The notes under the pieces are model-generated. The model was not told where the DNA came from, searched no databases, and saw nothing but the letters and a program-made list of their open reading frames with translations. From positions 62,001 to 126,000 of the forward strand of contig NZ_AUJB01000009.1 in assembly GCF_000424005.1 (NCBI RefSeq): a DNA stretch of 64,000 bases, written 5' to 3'. The position numbers were made by a program, and so were the translations under genes. Source of the stretch: Pseudobutyrivibrio ruminis CF1b (GTDB taxonomy: Bacteria > Bacillota > Clostridia > Lachnospirales > Lachnospiraceae). Each line of letters begins with the position of its first letter. The stretch's first letter is position 1. Positions 63,917 to 64,000 of this stretch are shown piece after piece.

Positions 63917-64000
63917 CTGTGGAGTAAAAAAGTAAATAGAAACCACATAGGAAGTGTCAGTATCACGGATACTTCGGGCATTACGAAAAAAGTACAAATA
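63917..64000 (+). CDS. 5' end of a following gene, cut by the window edge
   Basis: After an AAAGGAG site (63910-63916) the frame that starts at CTG 63917 reads open to the end, LWSKKVNRNHIGSVSITDTS and further. No ATG, GTG or TTG start is present in this frame, so either a rare CTG start is used or the gene begins after the window. The residues look protein-like but no family can be assigned. Low confidence. Confidence 0.25.
   Translation, partial: MWSKKVNRNHIGSVSITDTSGITKKVQI

Overview
The window reads as a chromosome segment of an anaerobic, low-GC Firmicute, most likely a Lachnospiraceae member close to Butyrivibrio or Pseudobutyrivibrio. Reasons: the Bacillus-like gene orders (yaaR-holB-ricT-trmN6-rsmI; rpsF-ssb-rpsR; gdpP-rplI-dnaB), strong GGAGG-type ribosome binding sites, anaerobe proteins (rubrerythrin, ferredoxin, DUF1858, an aldo/keto reductase with Fe-S clusters), and a sugar-uptake and beta-galactosidase locus. 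Genus assignment is inference. No rRNA, tRNA, CRISPR array, transposase or integrase gene was recognised.

Layout. 1-5.3 kb: end of an xpaC gene, telA, a D,D-carboxypeptidase, a divergent ArgR-like regulator, an AbiE-type toxin-antitoxin-like pair and mobA. 5.9-13.3 kb: the yaaO-like/holB/ricT/rsmI housekeeping cluster, ending in a membrane protein and a sirtuin. 13.3-14.5 kb: rpsF-ssb-rpsR. 14.5-17.3 kb: an SPFH/zinc-ribbon protein with two membrane proteins. 18-26.4 kb: accessory block of mixed genes (DUF1294, GlsB, RHH protein, SfsA, CapA lipoprotein, cysteine hydrolase, PLD-helicase plus NUDIX, flavodoxin-type protein, Dabb protein). Five copies of a 57-nt element sit in its gene junctions. 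27-30 kb: membrane peptide, aldehyde dehydrogenase, nucleotidase-like HAD protein, rubrerythrin. 30-39 kb: polyamine operon, from arginine through agmatine and putrescine to spermidine. 39-43.3 kb: chemoreceptor, LarC1, GGDEF protein. 43.4-53.8 kb: aminotransferase, AraC regulator, sugar ABC transporter, LacZ and GalK. 53.8-56 kb: PucR-type regulator and an MsmK-type ATPase that could energise that transporter. 56-60 kb: gdpP-rplI-dnaB. 60-64 kb: ferredoxin, DUF1858 protein, MecA, then a Ser/Thr kinase and a ParA-like protein that may begin a Tad-pilus or secretion locus beyond the edge.

The most unusual signal is the 57-nt element (18565, 19060, 20887, 21511, 24784). It has two conserved blocks at exactly fixed spacing, a variable centre, and the same orientation each time. 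Four copies begin 0-15 nt after the stop codon of the preceding gene; the fifth is embedded in frame in the 3' end of the RHH gene. The arrangement recalls gene-cassette arrays, but the sequence lacks integron attC consensus sites, so a multi-gene operator or another recombination site is equally possible.
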